From Aliiruegeria lutimaris (GTDB lineage: Bacteria; Pseudomonadota; Alphaproteobacteria; Rhodobacterales; Rhodobacteraceae): DNA of 64,000 nucleotides. Below, piece after piece: positions 35,968 to 45,276 of the stretch. Where the stretch lies: positions 46,350 through 110,349 of the forward strand of contig NZ_FNEK01000009.1 in assembly GCF_900099935.1 (NCBI RefSeq). Direction: 5' to 3'. Within the stretch, counting starts at the first letter, position 1; each line of letters begins with the position of its first letter. A program made the position numbers and the translations under genes. The notes below the pieces were generated by a model. It searched no databases. It was given only the letters and a program-made list of their open reading frames with translations, and was not told where the DNA came from.

Positions 35968-36870
35968 TCAGGCCGAATTTGAGCGCGCGGAGCGGGCCGT
36001 TACCGCCAGAAACGCATCGGCTCGGGGACGGTTGGCAAACTGGCCAATCCAGACCGAGCCGAGCACGATCACGGCGCCGGCGGCCTGCATTGGGCTCAAC
36101 GCCTGTCCGAGCCAGAGCCAGCCGAGGACCACGGCGGTGACCGGGCTCATCATGCCAAGCATGGAAACGGCCCCCGGCTCGATCCGCGCAACACCGCGGA
36201 ACCAGAGCCAATAGGTCAGCGCCGCGCCGATCAGGCCGAGCCATATCAGCCCGGCGATATTCGTTATGGTGAGCGCGGGCAGCGGCGGTTCGAACAGCAG
36301 GGCGAAGGGCAACAGGATCACCCCGCCCGCGGTGAGCTGCCAGGCCGTGAATGTCAGCGCGTGCACGGGCGGCTGCCACTTCCGGCTGAAAACGGTGCCC
36401 ACGGCCATGGATGCGGCCCCGCCGATCCCTGCGGCAACGCCAATAGGGTCGAGCGCTGCGTCAGGCCCGAGCAGCAGCAGGGCAACGCCGGTGACGCCAG
36501 TCATGGCCGCCAGGACCGCCAGAGCGCGGATGGGCGTTCCTAGGATACCGCGCGCTATCCCGATCACGATCAGCGCCTGCAGCGAACCAAGCGTTGCTGC
36601 GACGCCGCCAGGAAGCCGGTAGGCCGCGACGAAGAGCAGCGTCCAGAAGATGGCGAAATTCAGCGCCCCGAGCACGAAAACGCGGCCCAGCAATTCCCGA
36701 GGCGGCAGGCTGCGCGTAACGACGAGCAACAGCAGCCCCGCCGGCAATGCGCGCAGAACGGCAAGGGTGACGGGATAGCCCGTTGGAAGCGCTTCGGTGG
36801 TGACAAGATAGGTACTGCCCCAGATGGTGGGCGCCATCGCGGTAATGAGAATGTCGGTCGGGCGGGTCAT
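35968..36870 (-). CDS. EamA family (DMT) transporter
   Basis: 300 aa with about ten membrane helices in two EamA repeats. TDILITAMAPTIWGSTYLVT is the N-terminal repeat start and GLIGAALTYWLWFRGVARIE with AVSMLGMMSPVTAVVLGWL mark the second. Family members export amino acids, metabolites or drugs; substrate unknown. A 54-aa DUF1127-like gene lies 33 bp upstream on the same strand and wrbA follows further upstream. Confidence 0.88.
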   Translation of the reverse strand: MTRPTDILITAMAPTIWGSTYLVTTEALPTGYPVTLAVLRALPAGLLLLVVTRSLPPRELLGRVFVLGALNFAIFWTLLFVAAYRLPGGVAATLGSLQALIVIGIARGILGTPIRALAVLAAMTGVTGVALLLLGPDAALDPIGVAAGIGGAASMAVGTVFSRKWQPPVHALTFTAWQLTAGGVILLPFALLFEPPLPALTITNIAGLIWLGLIGAALTYWLWFRGVARIEPGAVSMLGMMSPVTAVVLGWLWLGQALSPMQAAGAVIVLGSVWIGQFANRPRADAFLAVTARSARSNSA

Positions 36871-36903
36871 GATGTCATGTCCTGTTCTTCTTGCAACCGG
36901 CGC

Positions 36904-37068
36904 TCACCAGAGGGCGCGCGGGACAATGAGTGGCCGTTCCGGCCCGGGTTCGAGGCCGATATCGCGCATCTGCTGTGGCGAGAGATCGCGTGGCACGCCG
37001 CGCGGGCGACGCCGGTGACGGATTTCGGTCAGTCTGCGGAACTGGAAGAGCATTGGAAAGGCTTTCAT
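36904..37068 (-). CDS. 54-aa DUF1127-like small basic protein
   Basis: A short gene read on the minus strand from ATG 37068 to TGA 36904. It encodes FRRLTEIRHRRRPRGVPRDL then SPQQMRDIGLEPGPERP and ends with LIVPRALW. The Arg-rich helix followed by L-S-x-x-x-M-R-D-I-G-L is the DUF1127 hallmark. Family members (some 40-60 aa) bind RNA or affect phosphate, carbon and RNA turnover in alphaproteobacteria. Located between EamA and wrbA on the same strand. Confidence 0.75.
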   Translation of the reverse strand: MKAFPMLFQFRRLTEIRHRRRPRGVPRDLSPQQMRDIGLEPGPERPLIVPRALW

Positions 37069-37104
37069 GTTTGTGGAAGGTGCCGATGGCGTGTTTGCTG
37101 GGCA

Positions 37105-37728
37105 TCAGGCGACCTGACGGGCAGGCGTGGCCACCGCGAGACGGGCGGCAAGCTGCGCGACATGGGCGCCCTGGAAACGCGCGCCGGCGAGATCGGTCTC
37201 TGTCGGCTGCAAGGCACCGTCGGCCCCCGCAATGGTGCCGGCGCCATAGGGCGCGCCGCCGATGATGCCATCGCGGCAAGTCTGGCCGGCAAAGCTATAG
37301 GGCAGTCCGGCGATCAGCATGCCGAAGTGCTGGAGCGGGATCTGGGTCGACAACAGCGTCGCCTCGTGGCCGCCATGCTGCGAGCCGGTGGAAGCGAACA
37401 CGGCGGCCACTTTGCCCACCAGCGCATTCTGCGCCCAGAGCGCGCCGGCCTGATCCAGAAACTGCTTCATCTGCCCGGCCATCATGCCGAAGCGGGTGGG
37501 CGTGCCAAAAATGATTGCATCGTACTCTGCCAGATCGGCAGGCGCGGCCTCGGGGGTGTCGTCATCGAGATATCCGGCGCTCTGCCGCACGGCGTCCGGC
37601 ACGGTTTCGGGCACACGGCGCAGATCGACATGGGTGCCGGGAACGCTGCGCGCGCCCTCGGCCTCGGCCTGCGCGAGCGCGCGGACGTGGCCGTAGCTGG
37701 AATAGTAGAGAACGAGAATACGGGGCAT
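37105..37728 (-). CDS. wrbA: NAD(P)H:quinone oxidoreductase WrbA
   Basis: 207 aa flavodoxin-like quinone reductase. [20 protein letters not shown] binds FMN phosphate; [40 protein letters not shown] and [20 protein letters not shown] are WrbA signatures. It reduces quinones by two electrons, protecting from redox cycling. Divergent LysR regulator is not adjacent; a same-strand LysR gene begins 95 bp upstream and may control it. Confidence 0.94.
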   Translation of the reverse strand: MPRILVLYYSSYGHVRALAQAEAEGARSVPGTHVDLRRVPETVPDAVRQSAGYLDDDTPEAAPADLAEYDAIIFGTPTRFGMMAGQMKQFLDQAGALWAQNALVGKVAAVFASTGSQHGGHEATLLSTQIPLQHFGMLIAGLPYSFAGQTCRDGIIGGAPYGAGTIAGADGALQPTETDLAGARFQGAHVAQLAARLAVATPARQVA

Positions 37729-37823
37729 GGGATCTTCTCCGGTTCGGGTTGCGATGCCGGGAAGATGCGCGATGCGACGGTCCGGAATAACCGGCCCGCG
37801 CGCAAATCATTCTTTACGTGTGG

Positions 37824-38720
37824 TTATGAATGCTCGGTACGGAGCGCGGCCCGCAGGTGGTCGAGAAAGGCCGAAACCTTTGCGTCCATGTCAAGCCGCG
37901 AGGCGGTCACGGCGAAGATCTCCGGTGCGGGCAGTTCGTGATCGGGCAGAACACGCACCAACTCTCCCCGCCCCTCGGGGCCGTCAGAGACGAAATCCGG
38001 CAAAGTCCCGATCCCCTGCCCCGCAATCAGCAGGTCCCGCAGCACAAGGCTGTTGCCGACTCGCACGAGCGGGTCGAGGGAGACGGTCTGCCCCCCGTCC
38101 GGCCCCGTCAGCGCCCACTCGGTGAGGTGCCCGGCCAGCAGGAAGCCGACGATGCAATGTTCCGGCAGATGGTCTGGCCGCTGCGGCGTGCCCGCGCGCA
38201 GCAGGTAGTCCGGCGACGCAAAGACCCGCTGACGCACGGTCCCGATCCGCCGCGCCACCAGCGAGGAATCCGGCATTGCCGGCCGGACCCGGATGGAGAC
38301 ATCGAAGCCACCTTCGACCATGTCCACCACGCGGTCGTCCATCGACAGCCTCAGGCGGAGGTCGGGATAGGCCTCCAGGAAAGCCGGCAGGACAGGCGCG
38401 ATCACCATCTGCCCGAAAGAACTGGAGGCATTGACCCTCAGGTGACCCCGGACCCTCCCCGCGCCCTCGCGGATATGGTCCTCCACCCGACCCACTGCAT
38501 CGAGGATCCCGATCGCCTCCTCGTAATAGAGCCGCCCGGCATCGGTGAGCGACATGGCGCGCGTCGTGCGGGTGAGCAGCGTGCAACCGAGGCTCTCTTC
38601 CAGCAGCTTGACCTCGCGCGAGAGCAGCGCCGACGAAACGCCGAGATCCTCCGCCGCGCGGGCAAAGCTGTCGCGCTCCACGATCCGGCAATAGGCGTTC
38701 ATGACCGAAAGCTTGTCCAT
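37824..38720 (-). CDS. LysR family transcriptional regulator
   Basis: 298 aa. N-terminal winged HTH (DKLSVMNAYCRIVERDSFAR, AAEDLGVSSALLSREVKLLE, TLLTRTTRAMSLTDAG) and a periplasmic-binding-like effector domain. The motif order matches CrgA/DsdC-like LysR regulators with no acquired domain. It lies same-strand upstream of wrbA-DUF1127-EamA, so those are likely targets. Start at 38720. Confidence 0.92.
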   Translation of the reverse strand: MDKLSVMNAYCRIVERDSFARAAEDLGVSSALLSREVKLLEESLGCTLLTRTTRAMSLTDAGRLYYEEAIGILDAVGRVEDHIREGAGRVRGHLRVNASSSFGQMVIAPVLPAFLEAYPDLRLRLSMDDRVVDMVEGGFDVSIRVRPAMPDSSLVARRIGTVRQRVFASPDYLLRAGTPQRPDHLPEHCIVGFLLAGHLTEWALTGPDGGQTVSLDPLVRVGNSLVLRDLLIAGQGIGTLPDFVSDGPEGRGELVRVLPDHELPAPEIFAVTASRLDMDAKVSAFLDHLRAALRTEHS

Positions 38721-38800
38721 GGCCGCATTTTCGGTGGCACGGCGGGCGGTGTCGATGCTTTTCCCGGCCACGCCCGGCAATTTACCGCTTCGGCAAAATT

Positions 38801-39814
38801 TCAGGATCGGGAAAGAGAGCGTCCGTTCCGGTAGCCGGCCGGAGTCGCGCCGGTCCAGCGCTTGAAGGCACGGTTGAACGCGCTCTGTTCGGAGAACCCG
38901 GTCAGGTAGGCGATCTCGGCAATGGAATATTGCTGATCGTGCAGCAGGCCCTGGGCGAGATCCCGGCGGGTATCGTCGGTCAGCAGTTTGAAACTCAGAC
39001 CCTCCTCCGCAAGGCGCCGGTGCAGCGACCGCGCGCTCAATCCCAACCGGCCCGCGACCTCCTCCATCCTTGGGAGCCCCTCGCTCAGGGCATCGGCGAT
39101 GACGTCCCGCGCGCGCTCGGCGACGGACTGACGATCGGTGACCTCCGAGAGCTCCTGCTCCAGATGTTGCTCCAGAAAACGCGCAATCCCCCCGTCGCCC
39201 AGCCGGTTGGCGCTTGCCATGGCGTCCCGCGCGATCAGGAGCGCATCCCGGTCCGAGCCGAAGACCACCGGGCATCCGAAATAGACCTCGTGCGGCGCGG
39301 TGCTCCTTGGCGCCGCATGCCGAACATGCACTTCAAGCGGGAAAAAGGACCCGGTAGCCGACACCTCGCGCGCAATTGCCGTCGCGCTCGCCAGCGTTGC
39401 TTCATTGGAAAGCCGCAGGCCAAGCCGGCGCGGTCCGGCACGGTGCAGGTGAAACCAGGTGTTCTCACCCTCTGGCTCCAGCGAGTATTCGACAACGCTG
39501 GTCCAGAGCCGGGCGTAGCGCGTGATCCGCCTGTAGGAACCGTCAAGCGTGGTCGCCGTCTTGAAGGCCAACCCAAGCGCCCCGTAGTCGTCGAGCCGCA
39601 TCGACGCTCCGGTACGCAGCGGCAGGTCGGTGACGTCAATCTCGGCGGCAATACGCTCCAGCAGAGCGTAGTACTCCGTATCTTCGATCATGACCTTCGG
39701 ATCGGCGGCACCTGCAGGATCCAGACCGACCGATCGCAGCAACCCCGCCTGATCGACATCGGCCCCGGCCGCTGCAACCATCTTGTGCAGGAAGAGTGAG
39801 GTAACGGTTCCCAT
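38801..39814 (-). CDS. AraC family transcriptional regulator
   Basis: 337 aa. An N-terminal arabinose-binding-like domain of the AraC_binding_2 sort (about residues 20-200) precedes a C-terminal AraC HTH pair: VAGRLGLSARSLHRRLAEEG and IAEIAYLTGFSEQSAFNRAF then RWTGATPAGYR. Relatives often control lipid, alcohol or siderophore genes. It lies just downstream of ask-ectC-ectB-ectA on the same strand (98 bp after ask) but need not belong to that operon. Confidence 0.9.
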   Translation of the reverse strand: MGTVTSLFLHKMVAAAGADVDQAGLLRSVGLDPAGAADPKVMIEDTEYYALLERIAAEIDVTDLPLRTGASMRLDDYGALGLAFKTATTLDGSYRRITRYARLWTSVVEYSLEPEGENTWFHLHRAGPRRLGLRLSNEATLASATAIAREVSATGSFFPLEVHVRHAAPRSTAPHEVYFGCPVVFGSDRDALLIARDAMASANRLGDGGIARFLEQHLEQELSEVTDRQSVAERARDVIADALSEGLPRMEEVAGRLGLSARSLHRRLAEEGLSFKLLTDDTRRDLAQGLLHDQQYSIAEIAYLTGFSEQSAFNRAFKRWTGATPAGYRNGRSLSRS

Positions 39815-39912
39815 GAAGATGCATTATTACAGAAGTGCAGGTAGCTGTCATAGCCCGGGCTCGACGGGGCCGCACCTCAGCCTCTACCCCCTCCCGTGGT
39901 ACCCGTGACAGT

Positions 39913-41331
39913 TCACGCCACGAGAGCGAAACCCGCCTCGCTGTCTTCGACAAAGGCAGCGTGCAGGCTCCGGATGGCGGCCGACCTGTCCGCACGGTCT
40001 AGGATGAACTGGTTGTCCACGTTCCGCGGGCCCTGACACGCGCCACGCGGTTCCAGTCCGGCGGCGCCAAGCGCCTGCATGCCGCGGGCAAGTGTCTGCA
40101 ACCCGCTGAGGTCGCGCCCTATGACCGAGACGAGGGCCAGCTTGTGCGCCGAAATCCGCGCTTGCGGGTAAAGCGCCGAGAGGTCGCTCTCGACCCGCCG
40201 CATGGATTTGAGCGAGGCATCGACGTAATGCGTGATCGTGTTCGCATTCGAGACCTTAGAGACGATCCGCACATTATGCCGCGTCAGGGCGTCGAGAATG
40301 GCCGCGTCATAGCCTTTCACGCCCACCATGTCCTGTTCGAACAACTCCAGCGCGATGATGTCGAGCCCGGTGACGATCTCGACTGTCGGCTTTTCGGCCG
40401 GCTGCTCGTCGATGATCGTGCCCGGGTCCTCGGGCTCAAAGGCATTGGCAACCCGCAACGGCACACCGGCCTGGCGAAGGGTTTTCGCGGCCGAGGGGTG
40501 GATCGCCTCCATTCCGAGATTCGCCATCTGGTCGGCCACGTCGTAATTCGTGTGCCCGAGCTTGCGCACATTCTCCGCCCCGACCAGCTTGGGATCGGCT
40601 GACGAGAGGTGGAACTCCTTGTGAATGATCGCCTCGCTCGCGCCGGTCAGCGCGGCAAGCCGGGAGAAGGTCACCTCGGAATAGCCACGGTCGAATTCCC
40701 GCATCAAGCCTTCGCTGCATTGCGCATAACCGGTGACGATGGGCATCTCGCGTGACGGGTCCACCCCGTCCATCGCCCGACCGATGCGTTGCTCCAGCGT
40801 CAGTTCGGAATCGTCGCGCCAGCCGGACAGGTCCAGCAGCCGGGCATTCACCCCGGCGCGCTGCAACATCAGCGTGGATACCAGCGCCGAATGCGCCTCG
40901 CCAAGGCCCGAAAGCAATTCGCGCACCTGCAACAGATGCGTGTTCAAACGGAAATGGCCGAATGAGCAAAGCCGTTGCAGGTCGATCAGGCAGTTGCGGG
41001 CGCCTTCGATGCGCTCCTGAACGAAGGCCGTGGCGCGTTCGACATCGCCGGGATTGTCCAGCACAGCCTCATGCGCGGCGATCATCGCCTCGGCGGTCCG
41101 GCTCAGGGCATCGTGCCAGCCATGCTCGTCGTCGGCATTGGCGTAATGGGCATAGACGCCGGCCTCGCCGGTCTTCTTGTGCTCCAGCAGCAGGTTGGTG
41201 ATGCCGGAAAACGCCGAGACCACGAAAACGCGACCGTAGCGGGCACTGCCATTCTCCATGAAGAGCGTGTCGCGCAACCTATCGAGGCGGGACATGGATG
41301 TCCCACCGATTTTCTCCACCGTATGTGTCAT
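39913..41331 (-). CDS. ask: aspartate kinase dedicated to ectoine synthesis
   Basis: 472 aa Ask_Ect. VEKIGGTSMSRLDRLRDTLF begins the kinase domain, RVFVVSAFSGITNLLLEHKK follows, and two C-terminal ACT domains include VSKVSNANTITHYVDASLKS. Ectoine-linked aspartate kinases are feedback-resistant, supplying aspartyl phosphate for the aspartate semialdehyde from which diaminobutyrate is made. It is the last gene of ectABC-ask, with 3 bp after ectC. Confidence 0.94.
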   Translation of the reverse strand: MTHTVEKIGGTSMSRLDRLRDTLFMENGSARYGRVFVVSAFSGITNLLLEHKKTGEAGVYAHYANADDEHGWHDALSRTAEAMIAAHEAVLDNPGDVERATAFVQERIEGARNCLIDLQRLCSFGHFRLNTHLLQVRELLSGLGEAHSALVSTLMLQRAGVNARLLDLSGWRDDSELTLEQRIGRAMDGVDPSREMPIVTGYAQCSEGLMREFDRGYSEVTFSRLAALTGASEAIIHKEFHLSSADPKLVGAENVRKLGHTNYDVADQMANLGMEAIHPSAAKTLRQAGVPLRVANAFEPEDPGTIIDEQPAEKPTVEIVTGLDIIALELFEQDMVGVKGYDAAILDALTRHNVRIVSKVSNANTITHYVDASLKSMRRVESDLSALYPQARISAHKLALVSVIGRDLSGLQTLARGMQALGAAGLEPRGACQGPRNVDNQFILDRADRSAAIRSLHAAFVEDSEAGFALVA

Positions 41332-41334
41332 CTG

Positions 41335-41736
41335 TCAGGCCTCGATCTCTTCCGGTGCGGCATAGGAGCCGTCTTCGCGGTGCACTTCCGTCCCCGTGAC
41401 GGGCGGGTTGAAACAGCAGGCCATGACCAGCTCATCCTCCGCACGCAGGATATGACGGTCATGCTTGTCGAGCGCGTACATGACGCCGGGCCGGATGTAA
41501 TGCGTCTCGCCCGTGGCCAGATCGGTGATCGAACCGGTCCCTTGCATGCAATAGACGCTCTCGAAATGGTTCTTGTACTCGAACGTGTGCTCCGAGCCGG
41601 CTTCGAGAAATGTGACGTGGAACGAGAACCCCATCTTGTCGTCGGCCAGCAGCATGCGCACGCTGGTCCAACGCGCGTCAGAGGTGACGCGTTCGCGCTC
41701 GTTCTCGACGATATGTTTGAAATCCCTGACGATCAT
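41335..41736 (-). CDS. ectC: L-ectoine synthase
   Basis: 133 aa cupin enzyme that cyclises N-gamma-acetyl-diaminobutyrate to ectoine. [20 protein letters not shown] at the start, [20 protein letters not shown] and [20 protein letters not shown] are the ectoine synthase signature. Length matches the family (about 130 aa). A hydroxylase (ectD) is not present nearby. Confidence 0.97.
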   Translation of the reverse strand: MIVRDFKHIVENERERVTSDARWTSVRMLLADDKMGFSFHVTFLEAGSEHTFEYKNHFESVYCMQGTGSITDLATGETHYIRPGVMYALDKHDRHILRAEDELVMACCFNPPVTGTEVHREDGSYAAPEEIEA

Positions 41737-41741
41737 GCCTG

Positions 41742-43028
41742 TTACTCCGCTGCGATGCTCTGTTGCCCGATCACGTCGCGCGCCGCATCGACAAGGATGT
41801 TCAGCCCCTTGCGCAGGGTCGCGTCGGGTGTCGTGAGCGGCGCGAGGATCTTGACGACCTCGTCATTCGGCCCGGAGGTCTCGACGATCAAACCCTTCTG
41901 GAAGGCGCGGGCACAGATCTCTCCGGCCAGCATTCCGGAGCCAACATCAACGCCGCGCATCATGCCGCGCCCCTTGAGCCGCGCGCCGGGGATCATCCCG
42001 GCGATGATCTCCAGCCCATCCGCGACGAGCGCCGCCCGACGGTCGATATCGGCGCGGAACGTCTCGTCGGACCAGAACTTCTCGATCGCCACCCGCGCGG
42101 TCACGAAGGCATGGGTATTGCCGCGGAAGGTGCCGTTATGCTCCGCCGGCCCCATCACGTCATGCTCGGGCCGCACCAGCACCAGCCCCATCGGCAGGCC
42201 GAAGCCCGAGATCGACTTGGCCATCGTCACGATATCCGGCGTGAACTCCATACCGTCGAAGGAAAAGAAGGACCCTGTACGCCCGCAGCCGGCCTGGATG
42301 TCGTCCACGATCAGCAGAATTCCATTGGACCGCGCCAGTTCCGCCACCCGGCGCAACCATTCGGGCCGCGCGGCGTTCAGACCGCCCTCGCCCTGCACCG
42401 TCTCCAGAAGGATCGCGGCCGGCATGTCCAGCCCGGAAGAATTGTCCTCCAGCATGGCTTCGAGCAGATCCGCGGTGTCGAACCCATCGCCCATGTATCC
42501 GTCGAAGGGCATGCGCGTGACGCCGTGCAGCGTCGTGCCTGCCCCGCCGCGATGATAACCGTTGCCGGTGGCCGCAAGCGCCCCCTGGGTCACGCCATGG
42601 AAGCCGTTGGTGAAGGCAACGATATTGCTGCGCCCGGTCGCCTTCCGCGCGATCTTCATCGCGGCCTCGACAGCATTGGCGCCGGTTGGGCCGGTGAACA
42701 TCACCTTGTGATCCATACCGCGCGGCGCGAGGATGTTGGTACAGAAGGCATCAAGGAAGGCGGCCTTGGCATCGGTGTGCATGTCAAGCCCATGCGCCAC
42801 GCCGTCGACCTGTAAATGGTCGATCAGCGCGGCCTTCATGTCGGGATCGTTATGCCCGTAATTCAGCGAGGAACAACCGGCGAGGAAGTCGACATAGCTG
42901 CGTCCACTGGCATCGGTCATCTCCGAGCCGCGCGCGCTGGTGAAGACCGTGTCGAAGCCTCTGCAATAGCTTCTGGCCTCGGACTCGCGGCGTTTGAACA
43001 CAGATATTTTGGAAGGTTTCGTAGACAT
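41742..43028 (-). CDS. ectB: diaminobutyrate-2-oxoglutarate aminotransferase
   Basis: 428 aa class III PLP aminotransferase making L-2,4-diaminobutyrate from aspartate semialdehyde. [40 protein letters not shown], and [20 protein letters not shown] with the PLP lysine. The start at 43028 ([20 protein letters not shown]) fits EctB; the upstream in-frame ATG at 43082 adds non-conserved residues. 5 bp precede ectC. Confidence 0.97.
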   Translation of the reverse strand: MSTKPSKISVFKRRESEARSYCRGFDTVFTSARGSEMTDASGRSYVDFLAGCSSLNYGHNDPDMKAALIDHLQVDGVAHGLDMHTDAKAAFLDAFCTNILAPRGMDHKVMFTGPTGANAVEAAMKIARKATGRSNIVAFTNGFHGVTQGALAATGNGYHRGGAGTTLHGVTRMPFDGYMGDGFDTADLLEAMLEDNSSGLDMPAAILLETVQGEGGLNAARPEWLRRVAELARSNGILLIVDDIQAGCGRTGSFFSFDGMEFTPDIVTMAKSISGFGLPMGLVLVRPEHDVMGPAEHNGTFRGNTHAFVTARVAIEKFWSDETFRADIDRRAALVADGLEIIAGMIPGARLKGRGMMRGVDVGSGMLAGEICARAFQKGLIVETSGPNDEVVKILAPLTTPDATLRKGLNILVDAARDVIGQQSIAAE

Positions 43029-43081
43029 ACGACCTCTTTCGAATTCAGGAATGGGTATGGTGATAACCGGAAAACGCCACA

Positions 43082-43612
43082 TCAGGCGGCGTCGGCCACC
43101 TCGCGTGCGAGCGAGATGGTAACCATGTTCTCGGTCTTGTGGCGGTTTTGGAAGTGCAACGCCTGCGTGTAATACGGCTGCACGTCGAGCGAGGCTCCTT
43201 GCAGACGTCCGAACTTGCGAAACAGCGCCCAGGAGGCCTCGTTGTCGCTGGTGATGGTCGTCTGCAAACGGCGAACGTCCTCACAGGCATCACGCGTCAG
43301 GATGCTTTGCAGCATCAAAGCTCCGAGCCCGGAGCCGCGCATCTGCTCATCCACGGCGACCTGCCAGACGAAGAGCGTCTCGGGATCATTCGGCATGACA
43401 TAGGCCGACACCCAGCCCACGACATCGCCATGGACTTCGGCAAGCACGCATGTATCGGCGAAATGATCGCACTGGATGAGATTGCAATACATCGAGTTCT
43501 CGTCGAGCGGCCGACAGTTGCGCACGAGTTTCCAGATCGCGGCGCCGTCGGCAGCCCGCGGCTTGCGCAAGACAGGCAAAACGGGACGGACGATATCGCG
43601 GGCAGTATGCAT
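43082..43612 (-). CDS. ectA: L-2,4-diaminobutyrate acetyltransferase
   Basis: 176 aa GNAT enzyme acetylating diaminobutyrate. LRKPRAADGAAIWKLVRNCR, LDENSMYCNLIQCDHFADTC, and the acetyl-CoA motif VAVDEQMRGSGLGALMLQSI. The ATG 43612 is chosen: GGAGG lies 8 bases upstream; a second in-frame ATG at 43627 overlaps no ribosome site and abuts the operator. First gene of ectABC-ask. Confidence 0.96.
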   Translation of the reverse strand: MHTARDIVRPVLPVLRKPRAADGAAIWKLVRNCRPLDENSMYCNLIQCDHFADTCVLAEVHGDVVGWVSAYVMPNDPETLFVWQVAVDEQMRGSGLGALMLQSILTRDACEDVRRLQTTITSDNEASWALFRKFGRLQGASLDVQPYYTQALHFQNRHKTENMVTISLAREVADAA

Positions 43613-43627
43613 GGTCGGGGCCTCCAT

Positions 43628-43652
43628 TTACTTTGACACTCGAAGTAATATA
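43628..43652 (-). promoter_or_regulatory. ect operon control region: -10 and probable EctR operator
   Basis: Half-sites TTACTTTGA and TCGAAGTAA flank CAC (43628-43648), an inverted repeat with 8 of 9 positions matching. It overlaps the edge of TATATT (minus strand, 43647-43652), a good -10 for ectA. A MarR-family repressor gene is divergent. Repression by binding at the start site fits how EctR acts in methylotrophs; the match to that operator is in structure, not in sequence. Confidence 0.6.
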
Positions 43653-43834
43653 ATTACGGGATAATTTCAACCCGCCGAACAGAACTTCTTCCAGCAAAGG
43701 GAATTTGCCCCATATTCCAAATTATTTCGAAGCTAGACCAAGGCATTTTTTGCTTTGATCATCGAATAACACACAGGATTGCCCCACCAAGCCGTCCAAA
43801 ATATACTTAGCCACCCTTAGGAACCTGATTCACG

Positions 43835-44317
43835 ATGGATCGTCTTGACAGCAGCCTGATCGCCCTTCGCCGTATCTTGCGGGCTACGGAACTTTTTGGA
43901 CGGGAACTCAAACAGGTCGCCGGAATAACGCCAGTGCAGTTCCGCGCGCTTCAGATCATTGCCGAAACCGGCCAGACGACCGCCAAGGAGATTTCCCGAC
44001 GCATGCGCGTGTCGCAGGCCACGGTCACCTCGCTCGTGGACAAGCTGGTGCGTGATGGCATGGCGCTGCGCGAGAAATCAGCGCTCGACCGGCGTCGGAC
44101 AGATATCAACATCACGCAAAAGGGACGCCAGACCCTCGGCGAAGCGCCGGATCCTCTCCAGCAGCGGTTTGTTCGAAAGTTCTCTGAACTTCAGGACTGG
44201 GAACAGGCCATGATTGTGGCCAACCTCGAACGAGTGGCAGCCATGCTCGATGCCGACGACATCGACGCCTCCCCTGTTCTCCACAGCGGCGAGATCAAGC
44301 TTACGGCGGACCCGTGA
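43835..44317 (+). CDS. ectR: MarR family regulator of ectoine genes
   Basis: 160 aa. A MarR winged helix: LRRILRATELFGRELKQVAG, TPVQFRALQIIAETGQTTAK, EISRRMRVSQATVTSLVDKL, and the wing DRRRTDINITQKGRQ. Divergent from ectABC-ask with a 222-bp spacer holding a dyad at the ectA start. This matches EctR, a repressor relieved at high osmolarity. It ends 64 bp before a transposase remnant. Confidence 0.87.
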   Translation: MDRLDSSLIALRRILRATELFGRELKQVAGITPVQFRALQIIAETGQTTAKEISRRMRVSQATVTSLVDKLVRDGMALREKSALDRRRTDINITQKGRQTLGEAPDPLQQRFVRKFSELQDWEQAMIVANLERVAAMLDADDIDASPVLHSGEIKLTADP

Positions 44318-44381
44318 ACCGAACGCGCCACGTGGTCAAGCGTTTGATCCCACTGTTTGATGGTGCGATCCATTCATTGCA

Positions 44382-44687
44382 ATGGAAGGAAGCACTAAGG
44401 GACAGATTCGCCACGGCAGCGCCACGAGCACGCACGCCGTCAGAGCTGCAACGCAGCGATCGCAGGCTTAGGCCGCGGAACTGAGCCGGGAGCTTGCCAT
44501 TAACTCCAGGACTGTCGCGAAGTGACGGAAGCGCAAGACCGGTCCGAAGGAACCGCGCTCGTCCGTATTCAGCAATGCCGAGGTGCAGACCGCTGAGGGC
44601 AACCTCTATCCCCTGGCTGCCATCGACCGAACCAGCAAGTTCGCGGTCATCCAATTTGTCGACAAGGCCGACCGGCGACCCGCATGG
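44382..44687 (+). pseudogene. decayed IS481-family transposase fragment
   Basis: One frame reads an IS481 N-terminus (GQIRHGSATSTHAVRAATQR, then a TAG stop, AAELSRELAINSRTVAK, a TGA stop, RKRKTGPKEPRSSVF). It then jumps past a missing middle part to the start of the integrase core (EVQTAEGNLYPLAAIDRTSK, FAVIQFVDKADRRPAW). Two in-frame stops, an internal deletion and loss of everything after this point show it is dead. It lies directly upstream of dut and may have supplied its promoter region. Confidence 0.75.
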
Positions 44688-44826
44688 TTACCTGCTGCAT
44701 TTCGGCCCGAAACACTGCGCCGCTCTGGACAATCCCCTGCGCCACCGCGATTTTCGTCCTGGTTCGGCGTCTTCAAGCGCCAGCCATCAACCTGTGCGCC
44801 TCATCCAGCAGTCGGGAGCAATTGAC

Positions 44827-45276
44827 ATGACCGGTATCAAGTTCAAGCGCGTGGAGGGAAACACCGATCTGCCCCTGCCCGGTTACGCAACCTCCGGCGC
44901 CGCCGGTATGGATCTGCGCGCGTTTCTTCCCGAGGGAGCCGTGACACTGACACGCGGGCAATTCCAGATGTTCTCGACCGGGTTTCACGTCGAATTGCCT
45001 CCCGGCACCGAGATGCAAGTGCGACCGCGTTCCGGACTGGCGCTGAAACACGGGATCATCCTGCCCAACAGCCCGGGAACAATCGACGAAGATTACCGCG
45101 GCGTTGTCATGTGCGGGCTCTACAATCTTGGGCAGGCGGATTTCACAATCAGCCATGGCGACCGAATTGCCCAGGCAGTGATCGCACATGTTCATCGGTA
45201 CCCGACCGTCGAAGTTGCCGAGTTAAGTGATTCAGAGCGCGGCGCGGGCGGGTTCGGATCGACCGGAATCAAATAG
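44827..45276 (+). CDS. dut: deoxyuridine 5'-triphosphate nucleotidohydrolase
   Basis: 149 aa trimeric dUTPase that hydrolyses dUTP to dUMP. The five motifs are visible: GAAGMDLRA, RPRSGLALKHGI, NSPGTIDEDYRG, GDRIAQAVI and RGAGGFGSTGIK at the C-terminus. ATG 44827 lies in a long open frame that runs upstream through IS remnants; only this start fits family length. Converges with coaBC across a repeat-rich 327-bp gap. Confidence 0.97.
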   Translation: MTGIKFKRVEGNTDLPLPGYATSGAAGMDLRAFLPEGAVTLTRGQFQMFSTGFHVELPPGTEMQVRPRSGLALKHGIILPNSPGTIDEDYRGVVMCGLYNLGQADFTISHGDRIAQAVIAHVHRYPTVEVAELSDSERGAGGFGSTGIK

